From contig JBOZIK010000001.1 in assembly GCA_051453625.1 (NCBI GenBank), positions 47,913,157 through 47,953,923 of the forward strand: a stretch of DNA of 40,767 nt, in the 5' to 3' direction. A program made the translations under genes and the position numbers. Under the pieces are notes generated by a model that saw only the letters and a list, made by a program, of their open reading frames with translations, made no database searches and was not told the origin of the DNA. The DNA comes from Welwitschia mirabilis (taxonomy: Eukaryota; Gnetophyta; Gnetopsida; Welwitschiales). Of the stretch, positions 30,598 through 40,767 are shown piece by piece (position 1 is the first letter of the stretch; each line of letters opens with the position of its first letter).

Positions 30598-32100
30598 ACA
30601 TGCTTTTTATCTTAATCCATTAGGTGAGTTAAGTTTTATAGATTCCAATGTTCAAAACACTAGCTCTAAACAAAGAAGTGCTGAGACAGAAGAGACGTAG
30701 GCATGTCCAATGATGACTAAACTTGATTTAGACATTTTATAGATGTAGAAGTAGCTTGATTTTACCATTTTAGTTATAATTTAAACCTTTGGTATGTATA
30801 ATTGAGACCTTATTATTTATGTAATGGGCTCATCTATGTCTTTATGAATACTAACTTTATGAATTCTTTATTATATTGTTAAAGAAGTTGGTTCTTTGAA
30901 TATATGATATTGCTTTTAATTGTTATGTGTTTAAATCAATGAACATTCACTTGATTTTAAATGTAAAGTCAATGTGTATGACCATGTTTGGAGGTCATTT
31001 ATTTTATCATATTTTGAAAAATTTTATATTAATTTTAGCTCAAAAATGTTGGGTTTTACCTTAAAGAATATAAATTGAGGTTGTTTACAAAATTTGGGCT
31101 TTTTTAACTTATTGTGCTTGACTTTCAACTTAAAGTCATTATCTGTGACCCATGCAACCTAAAGTGTATACATCACTCTTAGTTTTATGTAACATCCATC
31201 TTTAAGGTGTGTTTGTACCATTTTTATGTCGCTTCGAAGTTGGTAAGATATGTTTTGTGGAAAATGCTAGCTTTAAATCTTACATGTAAGTTTTTATTAT
31301 GCAACTATAGTAACTCTTTTTACATTTAGTTATCCTTCTATCCCTTTTTTGTGTAATATCGCATTATTCATTAAGTGCAACTTGGGTTATCGTACTGATT
31401 GCCTATTTATGATTATGACGATTGTGTGTTATAACTAATCCATATTTCTAGATCATAAGACATATAATATTTTACTAATCATCCACTAGGATTTGTTGGA
31501 TTTGTAAGTAGCCACCCTCTTATGAGGTATAGATAAGAACTGTACTAACACATTTTTGCATCTTTTATAGCATACTTTTTCTTTGTGAATAGATATTTTT
31601 TCATCCACATCTCTTTTTTGCAAAATATAATATTTGAAATTGTAGTGTAACATAAGTTGATTTGGTTTCATGCAATGGATTTAGATGATACATTTATTAT
31701 GAAATTCTCAAGTGAAATTTTCTTAATCATTTTAGAATAAAGGTAAATTTAAGTTATTAACTTATGATCTTAAGTTATGTAAGATGTCAAGTCAATGCTA
31801 TAATACTATTTAATTATATTCTCAAGGTGATTATAAATAGATTTATATTAATTATTAGCTAATTAAAAATACATTTAAATAGCAATATATTTTCACTATG
31901 CGATAATGTATTAAGTTTGGAAATGAAGCCTACAAAGAAGAAACTTTAATGCATCATACAATGTTAAGCTAGATATTCACTTTTAATTGCTTTTTAAAAA
32001 TCTAGGTTGTTTTTATTAGTAGATAGGTTTCTTTATAATACTAGATTACTATTCTTATATTAAAAATAAACTGAAACTGAATTTTTATCATGTTCGAAGG
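30598..32100. other. AT-rich stretch, nothing recognised
   Basis: About 1.5 kb without domain-bearing frames. It may be the continuation of the DNA at 15951-17323 interrupted by the large element. A minus-strand 61-codon frame at 31486-31671 shows no known motif. Confidence 0.55.
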
Positions 32101-32823
32101 CCCAATAAATCTATTGGATAGAGGAAATGATCATGTCATGGAATACAAAGATAGATTTAGTAAAGCGTCCAACAACCACTAGATGCAATATGAAAAAATC
32201 AAAGATATTTCTTATAGTCCTATTGAATTTTTTCTTATAGATTCTGTAGCAACACAAAAAAGTAAAACATGTTCTTTGTCTTTAAGGGCTCCTATATTAT
32301 ACAATCTGCATGTTAGCTCTTCTCTAGGCATGCTATTCCATCTTTCACTTTCGATTCTGAGATGATGTGACTTAATCGAAATTTGCTAATAAGGTTGCAC
32401 ATCTTCATTGGGATTTTTGTTGTTACATAGTGAATTGGTGAATCAAACTGATTATGGCGTATATGCCCAAAATAAAACTTCCTCTTGCCTTGTACATTTG
32501 TCCATAATTTTATTNNNNNNNNNNAATGAAACTACAAATCTTAGTGGAATTGGTTTGAACATTCTCCCAAGAAATATCCCACTTTTTAGCCACTACATTC
32601 TCTAAAAACTACCATCCTTTCTCTTTTGTAGCTTCAAGAACTGCTTGCGAAAATTTTTGTTGCTTTACTTCCATTAGCTTTAAAGTGTAAGGGCAAAGTA
32701 ATGCATGGCTTCAACTTCAATGGTCAAAAAATCACATTCTAATAGCATCATAGGATACGGTGTTTGAATCTTTACCTTAGGTTTACCTAGTAAGAACAAT
32801 TTCTGCACTCTCTCAATATCTTT
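32101..32823 (-). pseudogene. C-terminal tail of second LINE, frameshifted
   Basis: Reading the minus strand in changing frames: LGKPKVKIQTPYPMMLLECD, IEVEAMHYFALTL, KWDISWENVQTNSTKIC, a 10-N gap (32515-32524), then ERWNSMPREELTCRLYNIGA, LKDKEHVLLFC. At least three frameshifts and two stops. Similarity is lost near 32180, and the 3' boundary is approximate. Confidence 0.72.
32515..32524. other. 10-N assembly gap
   Basis: Ten N inside the second LINE. Confidence 0.99.
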
Positions 32824-33222
32824 TCAATTTCTTTCACTTATAGTTAGCCCCCAAACTGGACATCCATATAAAATAGTAGGATACACCATGGATTGAAAAA
32901 CTTGTTTGCGAACTTGCCAAAACCAAATCCCTAGTGAACTACATTTATTTTTTATAGAATAGAAAGCTTTAATTCTACCCACTATCCTCTCTTTAATGCA
33001 TTTGTCCCATCTATAGTTATTAAAGTAACAAAGACCCAAGTATCGAGAGGCTTCTACTATTTTAATTTTCTCCCCATTGAATTTAAAATCCAATTGGGTG
33101 TTCTTGGTGCTCCACATCATCAATTTAGTTTTGTTGGTGAGCAAGCATAAGTACTTTGCAATTTCCACTGACATTATCAAAGGAGAAAACATTAAAATAC
33201 TTAATTGCATGACACTAAGCAT
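32824..33222 (-). pseudogene. RT C-terminal domain of second LINE
   Basis: A 132-residue frame. From residue about 25: NKTKLMMWSTKN, FKFNGEKIKIVEASRYLGL, then KERIVGRIKAFYSIKNKCSS, WFWQVRKQVFQSMVYPTILY and GCPVWG. The KTKxM, YLGL and ILYGxxVWG blocks are standard for the region after the RT palm in Jockey/RTE-like and some plant LINEs. The first 20 residues are out of frame with the family (the frame continues as a shifted IKYFNVFSFDN reading). Confidence 0.8.
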
Positions 33223-34210
33223 AAAAGCCTTGTGCCCATTACTATGCCTACTATTATAATAACATATTTGAATTTCTTATAATTTTGATAAACAATGTAA
33301 AATCCAAAGATTGAAAATAGTATAATATCTATATTAAAAAATAAAAATTAAAACAAAGAATTTACCACATCAATGGGGACATTTAAGAGATTGCAATGTC
33401 ACTTTCTTTTGTTAGGGATTTATTTGCTTGAAAAAATAATTTTAAGGTAATTAGCAATGTATACTGGAGATCTTCTTGTTGTGAAGTTTTTAGAAATTCT
33501 CTTTAACTATCTTTTTTAGGCTTCTAAAATCTAGTGGAAAATAACTTGTCTTCTCCTCCATCTCAGAAATTCAGAGAAACTACTAATTTCATATCCTTTT
33601 CTTAGGAACTATAATGCCTTCTGTTATTAATTCTCAAATTAAAAATAAAATAAACCAAAAAAAATATGTTCCAAGGATCAATATTAATACCATGTTCTAA
33701 ATAACTTGAAAATAAGCATAATACTTAAAAAGATTAGTAAAATTAAATAGTAAAATAAGTCATAACATCATACTTGTGGAAAGAGAATTGAATATGTCGT
33801 TTTGTGTGATCGTTATTATAAATTACTTTTTCCTCTAGTTCTAGCATGTTTCGAAGAATTATTACTCACAACACTTATCAACAACTAATTAATGTCACCT
33901 AATTATCTATGTCTCAAGAATAGAGGCCCTTATAGAGTGTCTCTTTGGGCTCCAATTCAGATCCATTTGAAGATGAAAATTGTGATTGCTTCTCTTGAAA
34001 TACAGAGTAGCAAATTGCTTTAGATGATAAAAAGTATAGATTATTAACTTCATTCCGAATGCTAAGATGATTTTATTACTAACACATTAACAGGACAGGG
34101 AAAGTTTCAAAAAGCTAAAAAGGCTTTGATGAATGTTGCATCCTTTATGTAGATGAACAATGGTAAGTGTGTAAGGAAAGGGTTATAAGAGGTGTGAACT
34201 TAAAAGCAGT

Positions 34211-34282
34211 AGCTCATTGAGTAGTTCTTTCTGATCTTTGATGTAGAAAGCTCATCAGGTAGTTCCTTGTGATCTTTGATGT
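34211..34282 (+). repeat. Two-copy tandem repeat, 38-bp period
   Basis: Two 34-bp copies at 34211-34244 and 34249-34282, both starting AGCTCAT and ending TGATCTTTGATGT, with about five differences. Confidence 0.85.
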
Positions 34283-34691
34283 TTCTTCTATTCTTGAAAG
34301 GAACCCAAGAAACGTATAAGGAAAGACTCGGTTGCCTTTAGCTTTTTAAGACCGTACCTTAATGAGAAAAAGAGAGCGATACTTTACAACGATAAAATGA
34401 GGTTGCTTAGACATGTAGAGCTAATGCATTGGCCACTCCAAAAGCCCACCAGCATTGATCATATGATGAAGAAACTGCCAAAATCTAAAGCAAACTATCC
34501 ACCACAGCAAATATTCTCTCCACATAAGACAAAGGGCATCCCTTTTTAGGTCTCATCAGCAACGTGGGAGGCACTGCTTCCTCCCAATTAAAACATTAGA
34601 CATGAGAATATGAAATAAGAGCGATGCGCCCTCATCACATCACATGTTTTGCGCTAAGCCTTCAATTTTTCATTACTCTAATAACCAATTG

Positions 34692-34805
34692 TTATTAAGA
34701 TGTTTAACTTCACACCCTTAGTCTTCTTTTGGAGTATAGTTAAATTATTATTAAGAGGTTTAACTTGATACCCTTAGTCTTTTTTTTTTTATTTTAGTGT
34801 AGTTA
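34692..34805 (+). repeat. Two-copy tandem repeat, 56-bp period
   Basis: First copy from 34692 and second from 34748. Both run TTATTAAGA, GTTTAACTT, ACCCTTAGTCTT, a T-rich stretch and TAGTTA. The second has an expanded T run. Confidence 0.8.
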
Positions 34806-34983
34806 CTCTTAAATAAATAACTTAATTATGTTAAACGTTTCAAGTACTATAATCACCCTAATAAATAATTTAATTATATTTAAGATTTAGCATTTACAAT
34901 TAACCAAATGAATAAATTTTTCTAACTTCTTAAAAGTATAACCATTATAATTAATTGAATAAATCTTTTAATTACACCTAAAA

Positions 34984-35004
34984 TCTCAAGTCTCAAGTCT
35001 CAAG
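34984..35004 (+). repeat. TCTCAAG x3 microsatellite
   Basis: Three exact head-to-tail copies of the 7-mer TCTCAAG. Confidence 0.95.
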
Positions 35005-37290
35005 ATAGAGCACTATAATCACCTATGAGAAAATGCCAATTAAACTATTAAAAAAGTTCAAACTCGGAGCGTCTCTTATGCGGAGGACAAATGTCCAACA
35101 AGTGAGACTCCAGTACCATTGACAAACCAGTTATTATTATTATTATTAATAACGCTACTCTAATTATTATCATTAACAAAGTAAAAAATATGAAAGAAAG
35201 TCTACGTGTCAGAAGTTGGAAGCTCGGCGTTGAATGATTAGGCGGCAGCAGCCATTGAAATCCCGATTTTAAGAAACTCTCACGCGTCCTGCTAATACCT
35301 GTAAATGCGCAGTCAATCAATCATGTGACATGTGATGTGAGGCGTGTGGTGTGAGGTGTGAGCGCGAGCTTCAAGCACTCTGCAAAGTCGCAAAACTTTG
35401 CCATGCCACGAGATTACTATTTTAATTAATAACAACAAGTAGATTGATGACGGTGGATTTGATGGACGACGCGCGTAACCGCAGGTTATGGTTCTGTTTG
35501 GAATTGTTTGGTTTTGATCGGTTCGGTTTGGTTGTGGCGTGGCGTTAGCGTGCAGTGGACCTTCTTTTAGCTCAGTTTAGTTTTCTTTGCTGTGGTTTGC
35601 TTTGCTTCTTGCAGGCTTCCAGCTTTATCGTAGTTGGAAGGCTTAACATCTGAATGTGACTATGCCTGTGACGATGACTCCGTTTCTTTGTTGCCAAGTC
35701 ACCTGCTCGGAAGGCAAGGTTCTTGATACTTGTTTGTTCATCGAGGATTCGCGGTTTCTCTTGGGAAATTCCCATTCGTCGGAAAGCTAAAATGCCGCAA
35801 CACAAGACTTGTCTTGTCGAGCACGATCAGACGCCGTATGCGTTTATCTTTTTCAAAAATCGCAGAGAAAACACGATTCCGTTAAGGAATGATAGAAATT
35901 AAGAGAATTATGAGGAAGTTTCGTTTAGGCGAGATCTTTCTCCGCCTCTGCATTTACCAGTCAAGGAAATTTGCGCTCGCTCTAAATTAAACACGTCTTT
36001 CTCCGCGTTTGCATGTGTCTGTAAACGGAATTGACATTAAACGCTAAGAGAAACAAAAAATTTCGCCAATCGGAAACCTTCGCCGAGTCTAATTTGGTTT
36101 GCGAGGCAAGTAAAGTCCGATTCGATCGGCTCAAAGAATGTCGAGGAATAGGAATAAGCGGAGTTTCTTTAATCGGCTGCTTCCGCCGCATTTACGTTTT
36201 ACTCGGCTCAAGATAAACCACAACAGAAACGGAGAAGAAACTTCATTGATCGCCTTCTTTGACTTAGAGAAATCCGGAAGCACAATTATTCATAACGGCC
36301 GAAATAATCACGATTTACTACATAAAATATGATAACGCTTGAACTATTTACAGAAAGTAACGATCACGGTTTACTCGTGTAGTCGCTTACCGTTGAAAGC
36401 TATCATTTACTCGTGGTTAGGGTTCCAATGTTACAACGCACCAGAATTAGAAACGGTGGAGGATCCGCGATGCTTGACGGTTGCAATGGATTGTGCAACC
36501 TCTCCTGGAACACTCTACATGTAACGTAATTATGGTTATATGTTTGATTCGGAAACTGGTAAAAACTTGGAATTACAGTACTGTACATGATCGTGCACGA
36601 TCTCTAGAAGTTGCAGGGGAGGCGATTCTACGCAACGCAAGGAGAGGAGACTCAACCAGACGGAAGCATGTAATCCACGTGACGTAAATTCAGAGCAGAC
36701 TTGATTCGACTGGACTAACTGGACTGGTACAAAAGCAACCGCAAAACTCTTTCCCTTTCTTTACCATTTTCCTTATTGGTTTTTTTTTTTTAACGCAGTC
36801 GAATTGAATTCGGTAGGGCCTGCCGTCTGCGTCTAACGCGGATGGATGATATACGATTCTGTCAATCCAAGCCAAAGTTAAGGTAATACCAAATACTAAT
36901 ACTAAAACTAAATCCGATAAGTTTTCATTTTGTGGAGAGTCAAATGTTGCACGTCGGCGAAGAATCCACATGGCACGTAGACGCAGACCAGCTGTATCGG
37001 TTACTTACAGCGCCGGTCTCTTTGCTGGAACTCTAAGTTGTGCTTTGCCTCTTCTCCTCCTTTTTGTTGTCCTGCATTGATTCTCCTTCCTCTTCTTTCT
37101 CTACTTCTACTGCCGCTTCTGCTGCCAACTAAGTGGTGGTGCAGTTGTTTGATTTCTTGGGTTTGTTGTCGTCGCTGTTGATTCTACTTTCTATTTGGGC
37201 TGCTGGGCCTTTTTCCGGTTAAAAAATGAAGGGATACTTGGCAGTCAGATGATGGAAAGAAGACGTCGGACGGATTCACCGGCCTTGTGC
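35005..37290. other. Low-copy, CpG-retaining region upstream of the zinc-finger gene
   Basis: No coding exon recognised; frames are short and overlap on both strands. Unlike the repeat block to the left, CG dinucleotides are frequent (for example around 35450-35540, 35930-36130 and 36590-36700), which suggests unmethylated or recently selected DNA. An ATT microsatellite lies at 35131-35149. It probably contains the distal promoter of the downstream gene. Confidence 0.6.
36675..36687 (+). promoter_or_regulatory. Overlapping G-box and TGACGTAA element
   Basis: CCACGTGACGTAA combines a palindromic CACGTG G-box with a TGACGT core, both binding sites of plant bZIP factors, sharing bases. It is about 615 bp upstream of the TATA-like box. 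Function is inferred from sequence only. Confidence 0.4.
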
Positions 37291-37299
37291 GTATAAGTG
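37291..37299 (+). promoter_or_regulatory. TATA-like box of the zinc-finger gene
   Basis: GTATAAGTG, about 300 bp upstream of the first ATG. I see no ATG between it and 37593. A transcription start near 37320 would give a leader of about 270 nt, C- and T-rich, as is common in plants. Confidence 0.45.
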
Positions 37300-37319
37300 T
37301 ACCCACCCAACCGCTTCCC

Positions 37320-37592
37320 ATCTGCCGCCCTCCACACGCCTCCTAGTTTTCTTCACTTATTCGTTGTTTGGTTTTGTTCCAATTCTCAATTGGCGATTCG
37401 CTTGCTTGACCGCTTCCTTTGCCTTCGCCTTTGCCCCTTCCTTCCGCTTCCGCTTGCTATTTACTTAGTGCCCCCCCTGCTCTTAAGTACACACACCACA
37501 ACAACATCACCCACTCAATCGTCTTCTTCGTGTCCAAATCCATTGGTCTTTCTTTCTTCAGAAAGCTCATTCATTGCAGAGTAGAGCAGCAA
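37320..37592 (+). other. Presumed 5' untranslated region
   Basis: Pyrimidine-rich leader with no ATG. The frame of the gene is open from 37410 (after TGA at 37407-37409), but the only upstream start-like codons are TTG, so an N-terminal extension is unlikely. Confidence 0.5.
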
Positions 37593-38528
37593 ATGGCAGC
37601 ACACCCTTGTGAATTCGTAGGGCAAGAAATAGCAGAGTCTCCGCCGCGCCAAGTGCTCTTCTCATCGACAGCCTTATCGAAAGGGAAGCGATCGAAGCGA
37701 AGCCGCGTGAGTGAGTCAAGCTCAGAGACGATGATGCCCAAATCAGAGGAGTTGAGCGACGACGAGGAACTTCAGCAAGAGGTCGCCGCGCGTTGCCTTC
37801 TGATGATGCGCTGCTGCCGCTCCGCATCACCCACAACGTCGGAATCCAGACAAGAGCCGTTGACATGCGCGAACGCCGAAGCGGAAGCGCCTAGAAGAAG
37901 GATCAAGAAGCCAAGAAAGCTGGAAGAAGATGAAGCAGGCAACAACAACAACATGAGCAGGGTCTACGAATGCAAGTCTTGTGGGAAGGGATTTCTGTCT
38001 TTCCAAGCACTGGGAGGGCACCGAGCGACGTGCCAGAACAAGCTCAGGCATGCTTCAGGCTTCGCAGAGGCCTTTGACAACGGAAGTTTTCTTGGAGACA
38101 AGGTCCATAGCAACAGCAATAATAAGACTCACGAGTGTCCCGTTTGTCATAGAGTGTTTCCTTCCGGACAGGCACTGGGCGGTCACCGGCGCACTCACTC
38201 ATCTCCCGTAGTGCCTGCAGCGACTCTGGAGCCCGCCTGCACGAACCTTTCGGCGACGGAGTTCCGCTCGCCATATTCTAAGCTGATGCTGGATCTCAAC
38301 GTCCCTGCTGCTGAAGACGACTCTGCGGTTTCTGATGATTTGGGGGCTCAATTACCGGATCATGAGTCTTCGGGGAGGCCTTGGTGGATCGACGGGGAGG
38401 CTGTTAGGCGTGGGCGCGAGGATGAGGCCGAGAGTGAAGTGGACCGAAACAGAGGGGGGTTCAGCAGCAGGGCTGCTCCTGATCTTACCTCCAAGTCAAA
38501 CATGCTGTTAGTGGCCACTGTAATTTAA
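37593..38528 (+). CDS. ZAT-like two-finger C2H2 zinc-finger transcriptional repressor
   Basis: Single-exon gene, 311 residues, in the size range of plant C1-2i/ZAT proteins. ATG at 37593 is the first after the TATA-like box and sits in good context (AAATGG, A at -3 and G at +4). Residues 30-38 KGKRSKRSR and 100-109 PRRRIKKPRK are basic, probable nuclear localisation. 53-74 (SDDEELQQEVAARCLLMMRC, roughly) resembles the family L-box. Finger 1 (125-147) has C127, C130, H143 and C147 with QALGGH, so it is C2HC. Finger 2 (180-202) has C182, C185, H198, H202 with FPSGQALGGH, canonical. 231-238 LMLDLNVP is an EAR motif (LxLxL/DLNxP), which recruits TOPLESS-type co-repressors. Family members repress stress-response genes. 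Exact orthology cannot be set from sequence alone. Confidence 0.93.
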   Translation: MAAHPCEFVGQEIAESPPRQVLFSSTALSKGKRSKRSRVSESSSETMMPKSEELSDDEELQQEVAARCLLMMRCCRSASPTTSESRQEPLTCANAEAEAPRRRIKKPRKLEEDEAGNNNNMSRVYECKSCGKGFLSFQALGGHRATCQNKLRHASGFAEAFDNGSFLGDKVHSNSNNKTHECPVCHRVFPSGQALGGHRRTHSSPVVPAATLEPACTNLSATEFRSPYSKLMLDLNVPAAEDDSAVSDDLGAQLPDHESSGRPWWIDGEAVRRGREDEAESEVDRNRGGFSSRAAPDLTSKSNMLLVATVI

Positions 38529-39400
38529 TGACTCACTAGTCTGGTTCCTTGTTTCTGATGCAAGTCCCATCTTCTTCATTTGTGACCAGTCTCATGGTTC
38601 TGGGGCCATGTTCTTACAAGCCTGTTTAATTTCATTGTTTCATGTGAAGTAACCATTCTTTCATTCTTTCCTTGTATGGTGAAATCATGAATGTCCAAAA
38701 CGTTTTCAGATGTGACTGTAAACCTGACGGAGGGCTAACTTTTGTTAGCTTTTGTTAGATCAGTTCCTGCAGTTTACAGACTCACTGTTTAACTTGACTA
38801 GAAGAAAAGTCGCAGGTAGGCGGGGGAGAATGGCAAGTAATGGGCATCTGTAACAGTCAGGGGAGAGATTAATTCTTTGCTCTAGAAGAACAGATGTGTT
38901 GTATAGGAGTCGTTTACTTATCTTAAGTTTGGTGTCTACGAATGCTGTTAATTTGCTGGCATGTGAAGGATTGTGCGAGTGAGTTCACTGGCTGCACTGA
39001 CTTGTGAAGGTGCAGAATACATTGATGATGAAGGCGTCCATGTGCATTGCATGTTGCTGGGTCATCTCCCTTCCTTCCTTCCAGAGGAAGATTGATGATC
39101 AGCTTAAGAAAACTGAATTCCATTCTTTATCTTTACGTAAAATGATGATTCGATTTTTCCAACCCTTTAATTACCTCTCTTACATTAACAGAAGGATGTC
39201 TGAAGGTCGAGATTTAAGGTTGGAAGACGTTCGTTCCAAAGCGCGGTGCGAATGGTTTTGAAAACGTCAACGAATGAATGCTTCTTCGTCTTGTATTGAA
39301 TGAATGGTTGTTCGTTTTCCATTCCCAATAAAATACGTTTTCTCTGCGTTTTCGGTATTGGACGCCTAACCCTTTTGTTTACACTCATCTTTGATAAATC
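38529..39400 (+). other. 3' flank of the zinc-finger gene
   Basis: No coding frame. It probably holds the 3' UTR. The first exact AATAAA I see is at 39327-39332, about 800 bases past the stop, so polyadenylation may use a looser plant signal closer in. CG content is still fairly high to about 39400. Confidence 0.4.
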
Positions 39401-40450
39401 GCTTCAATAATTGAAGGACGCAAGGGATGATCAACACTTCAACTAACTATTTGCTTGCATTCCAAGCTTAGCATTCCAGAAAGTCTAGTGAACTAAAATA
39501 ACGTCACCCACACAAGAATAACGTCAACCGAACACATCCACTTGAAGAGGCGACAGACCGCCCCATTTATCTGCTCGTATGCGATACATAGTCAACCTTA
39601 GCAGCGACTCCTTATAAATACTGTTGGTGTTTCATGGCAAAACTTTTTCAAATCGAAGCACATTAGGAATGTCCTTATTTTAATTTTTTTTTCAGGCGTA
39701 AGCTATTTATTGGGAAATCCTTTCTTAACAATCCACGCGTGTAGTGTTCCCCATGAAATCTAACCCTGAACAAGTCTTCATTTTTAAACACCAAAAACTT
39801 TTTCAATGGCATTAGATTTTGTGTCTTTTAAAAGGTTAAAAATTCGGTTCTATGGTGACCAATGTATTGTTAATAATAAGGGTGTTAGTTCTATAAAATA
39901 AGAGCTATATTAGATATAAAGTAGTGTTATTTCCAATTTCTTTGCTTGGCTTCCAAGCAACTATTTTCTACCTAAAGGATTTTATTGAGTAGAAAACTCT
40001 ATCCTGAACCAACCATAACCCTAAGGCCAGATGAAAAGAGAAGGCAAAATCATTTTAGCATGATAAAAGTTTGGTTATGGAACTCAACCATGAAAGACTA
40101 GCTAGGAACAAAGGGACAAGAGAATGTGTAACATTATCATCTTTAGGCTTTAGCTTTTTATCCTTGACTTTTTAGTGCTCATACATTAGCTTTCTTTTAG
40201 AAATTCAAAGCAGTACATTCAAGTAAGATGGCGTTTCATTATAAAGCAAATAGGGTGTGAGGTAAAAGAAGGGTTTAGCCTTGAGAGGGTTTCTAAACAC
40301 GATAGTACGATGTATTTTCAAGCTTACCTTATACATTTACATTTACCTTTGTAAAAGCTTCATGAAAATTCCATTGAATTAATACATTTACATGAAGGGG
40401 TGAAGAACATGAGAAGATATTTATGAAATTTCAAATCTAGGAAAATAGAG
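39401..40450. other. AT-richer stretch, nothing recognised
   Basis: No gene or repeat recognised in this kilobase. T-run at about 39682-39690. Confidence 0.55.
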
Positions 40451-40458
40451 AAGATTAG

Positions 40459-40645
40459 TTGAACTTAAAGTGGATAACTCTCATCATGTTCAAATACATC
40501 CTTATCACCCTTTTTCTTAGAGATGTTCCCATCCCCTTCTTTGCTTGGCACATAATGACACTTCTCCTCATTACTATTAGATGGCGGCTTCTAGAGAAGG
40601 GTTTTCTATAGAGGCTCCTTTGCGACTTTGGACCAGGTTTAAACC
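40459..40645 (-). pseudogene. Possible degraded coding relic
   Basis: On the minus strand a frame reads WSKVAKEPL, amber, KTLL, amber, then KPPSNSNEEKCHYVPSKEGD and onward through KKKGDKDVFEHDESYPL to a stop. Both stops are TAG, as from CAG by deamination. The composition is that of a hydrophilic protein, but no family is recognised. The overlapping longer frame at 40455-40649 is arginine-rich and less convincing. Confidence 0.25.
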
Positions 40646-40767
40646 CCATCCTATTTTTCAGTAGCTCGACTTTCGAGAAGTTAAATGAGACTTTCTGCCT
40701 AGTTTTCTCTTGTTAAACTGTTCCTCACAGAGAATCCGGAGGAGAAAAAAGCGTGGGGCGGGGTGGG

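Larger units (their letters stand above)
32101..33290 (-). mobile_element. Second LINE, C-terminal RT fragment of another clade
   Basis: Minus-strand non-LTR fragment distinct from the L1-like one. It has RT thumb/connection blocks (33222 down to 32824), the TPYPMMLLE-type block (about 32755-32780), a VAKKWDISWENV block (about 32540-32590) and a C-terminal ERWNSMPREELTCRLYNIGA block with HVLLFC (about 32240-32320), interrupted by frameshifts and a 10-N gap. The 5' part (endonuclease, RT palm) is absent. No poly(A) tail is obvious at the 3' end. Confidence 0.78.
33291..35004. other. AT-rich intergenic stretch with short tandem repeats
   Basis: No gene recognised. It holds the tandem repeats listed separately at 34211-34282, 34692-34805 and 34984-35004. 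It forms the transition from repeat DNA to the low-copy region. Confidence 0.6.

Noticed and set aside
35048-35320. Minus-strand 90-codon frame with a hydrophobic segment
   Set aside because: The hydrophobic run comes from an ATT microsatellite and AT-rich sequence; no support as a gene.
37419-37592. N-terminal extension of the zinc-finger protein by 58 codons
   Set aside because: The open stretch starts with TTG, not ATG; the sequence is low-complexity leader, and the first ATG (37593) is in good context.
37567-38274. Several frames antisense to the zinc-finger gene
   Set aside because: Shadows of a GC-richer coding sequence; none has a domain.
1-40767. tRNA, rRNA or small RNA genes
   Set aside because: No cloverleaf-like or rRNA-like segment was recognised by reading; a covariance-model scan would be needed to exclude short RNAs.

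Overview
This is nuclear DNA from a land plant. It consists of about 33 kb of old, decayed retrotransposons followed by a low-copy, gene-bearing stretch. The retroelements are plant types (Athila-like Ty3/gypsy, Ty1/copia, plant L1-type LINE). The one intact gene is a plant-specific QALGGH zinc-finger protein with an EAR motif. The depth of decay and the density of nested old elements suggest a large, slowly purged genome such as a gymnosperm; that is inference. There are two 100-N gaps and six 10-N gaps, so order across the 100-N gaps (6759-6858, 28103-28202) is uncertain.

Layout. 1-2956: minus-strand Athila-like fragment (3' region, integrase, RNase H, part of RT). 2957-6758: plus-strand fragment of the same family (gag to start of integrase), joined head to head to the first without a gap. 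6859-11690: third copy, plus strand (part of the 5' LTR, primer binding site, leader, gag, protease, RT, RNase H, part of integrase), with internal deletions. 11691-13293: AT-rich, nothing recognised. 13294-15950: 5'-truncated minus-strand L1-like LINE with a poly(A) tail. 15951-17323: nothing recognised. 17324-30597: a large minus-strand Athila-like structure with a 3' LTR, polypurine tract, one gag-pol, and two 5' LTRs each with its own primer binding site; a truncated Ty1/copia end is nested in it at 24125-24538. About 32100-33290: piece of a second, different LINE. 34.2-35.0 kb: small tandem repeats. 35.0-39.4 kb: CpG-retaining low-copy DNA with the zinc-finger gene at 37593-38528 (plus). 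39.4-40.77 kb: AT-richer DNA with one weak coding-like relic.

The Athila copies form one family. All domains are broken by stops and frameshifts, mostly C-to-T or G-to-A changes that also hit catalytic and zinc-binding residues. The most notable unexplained signal is a module found about 18 times in the LTRs and leaders of this family. It has arm GTCATCC, a 12-base spacer, arm GGATGAC, then a direct third half-site starting 12 bases after the second arm begins. The copies are regularly phased: 57 and 111-114 bp apart in the LTRs, about 104-114 bp in the leaders. In the best LTR they lie just upstream of a TATA-like box.

The zinc-finger gene is intronless, with a TATA-like box about 300 bp upstream of the first ATG. 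It encodes a 311-residue protein with basic stretches, two QALGGH fingers (the first a C2HC variant) and a C-terminal DLNVP motif, so it is probably a nuclear transcriptional repressor of the ZAT/C1-2i type.
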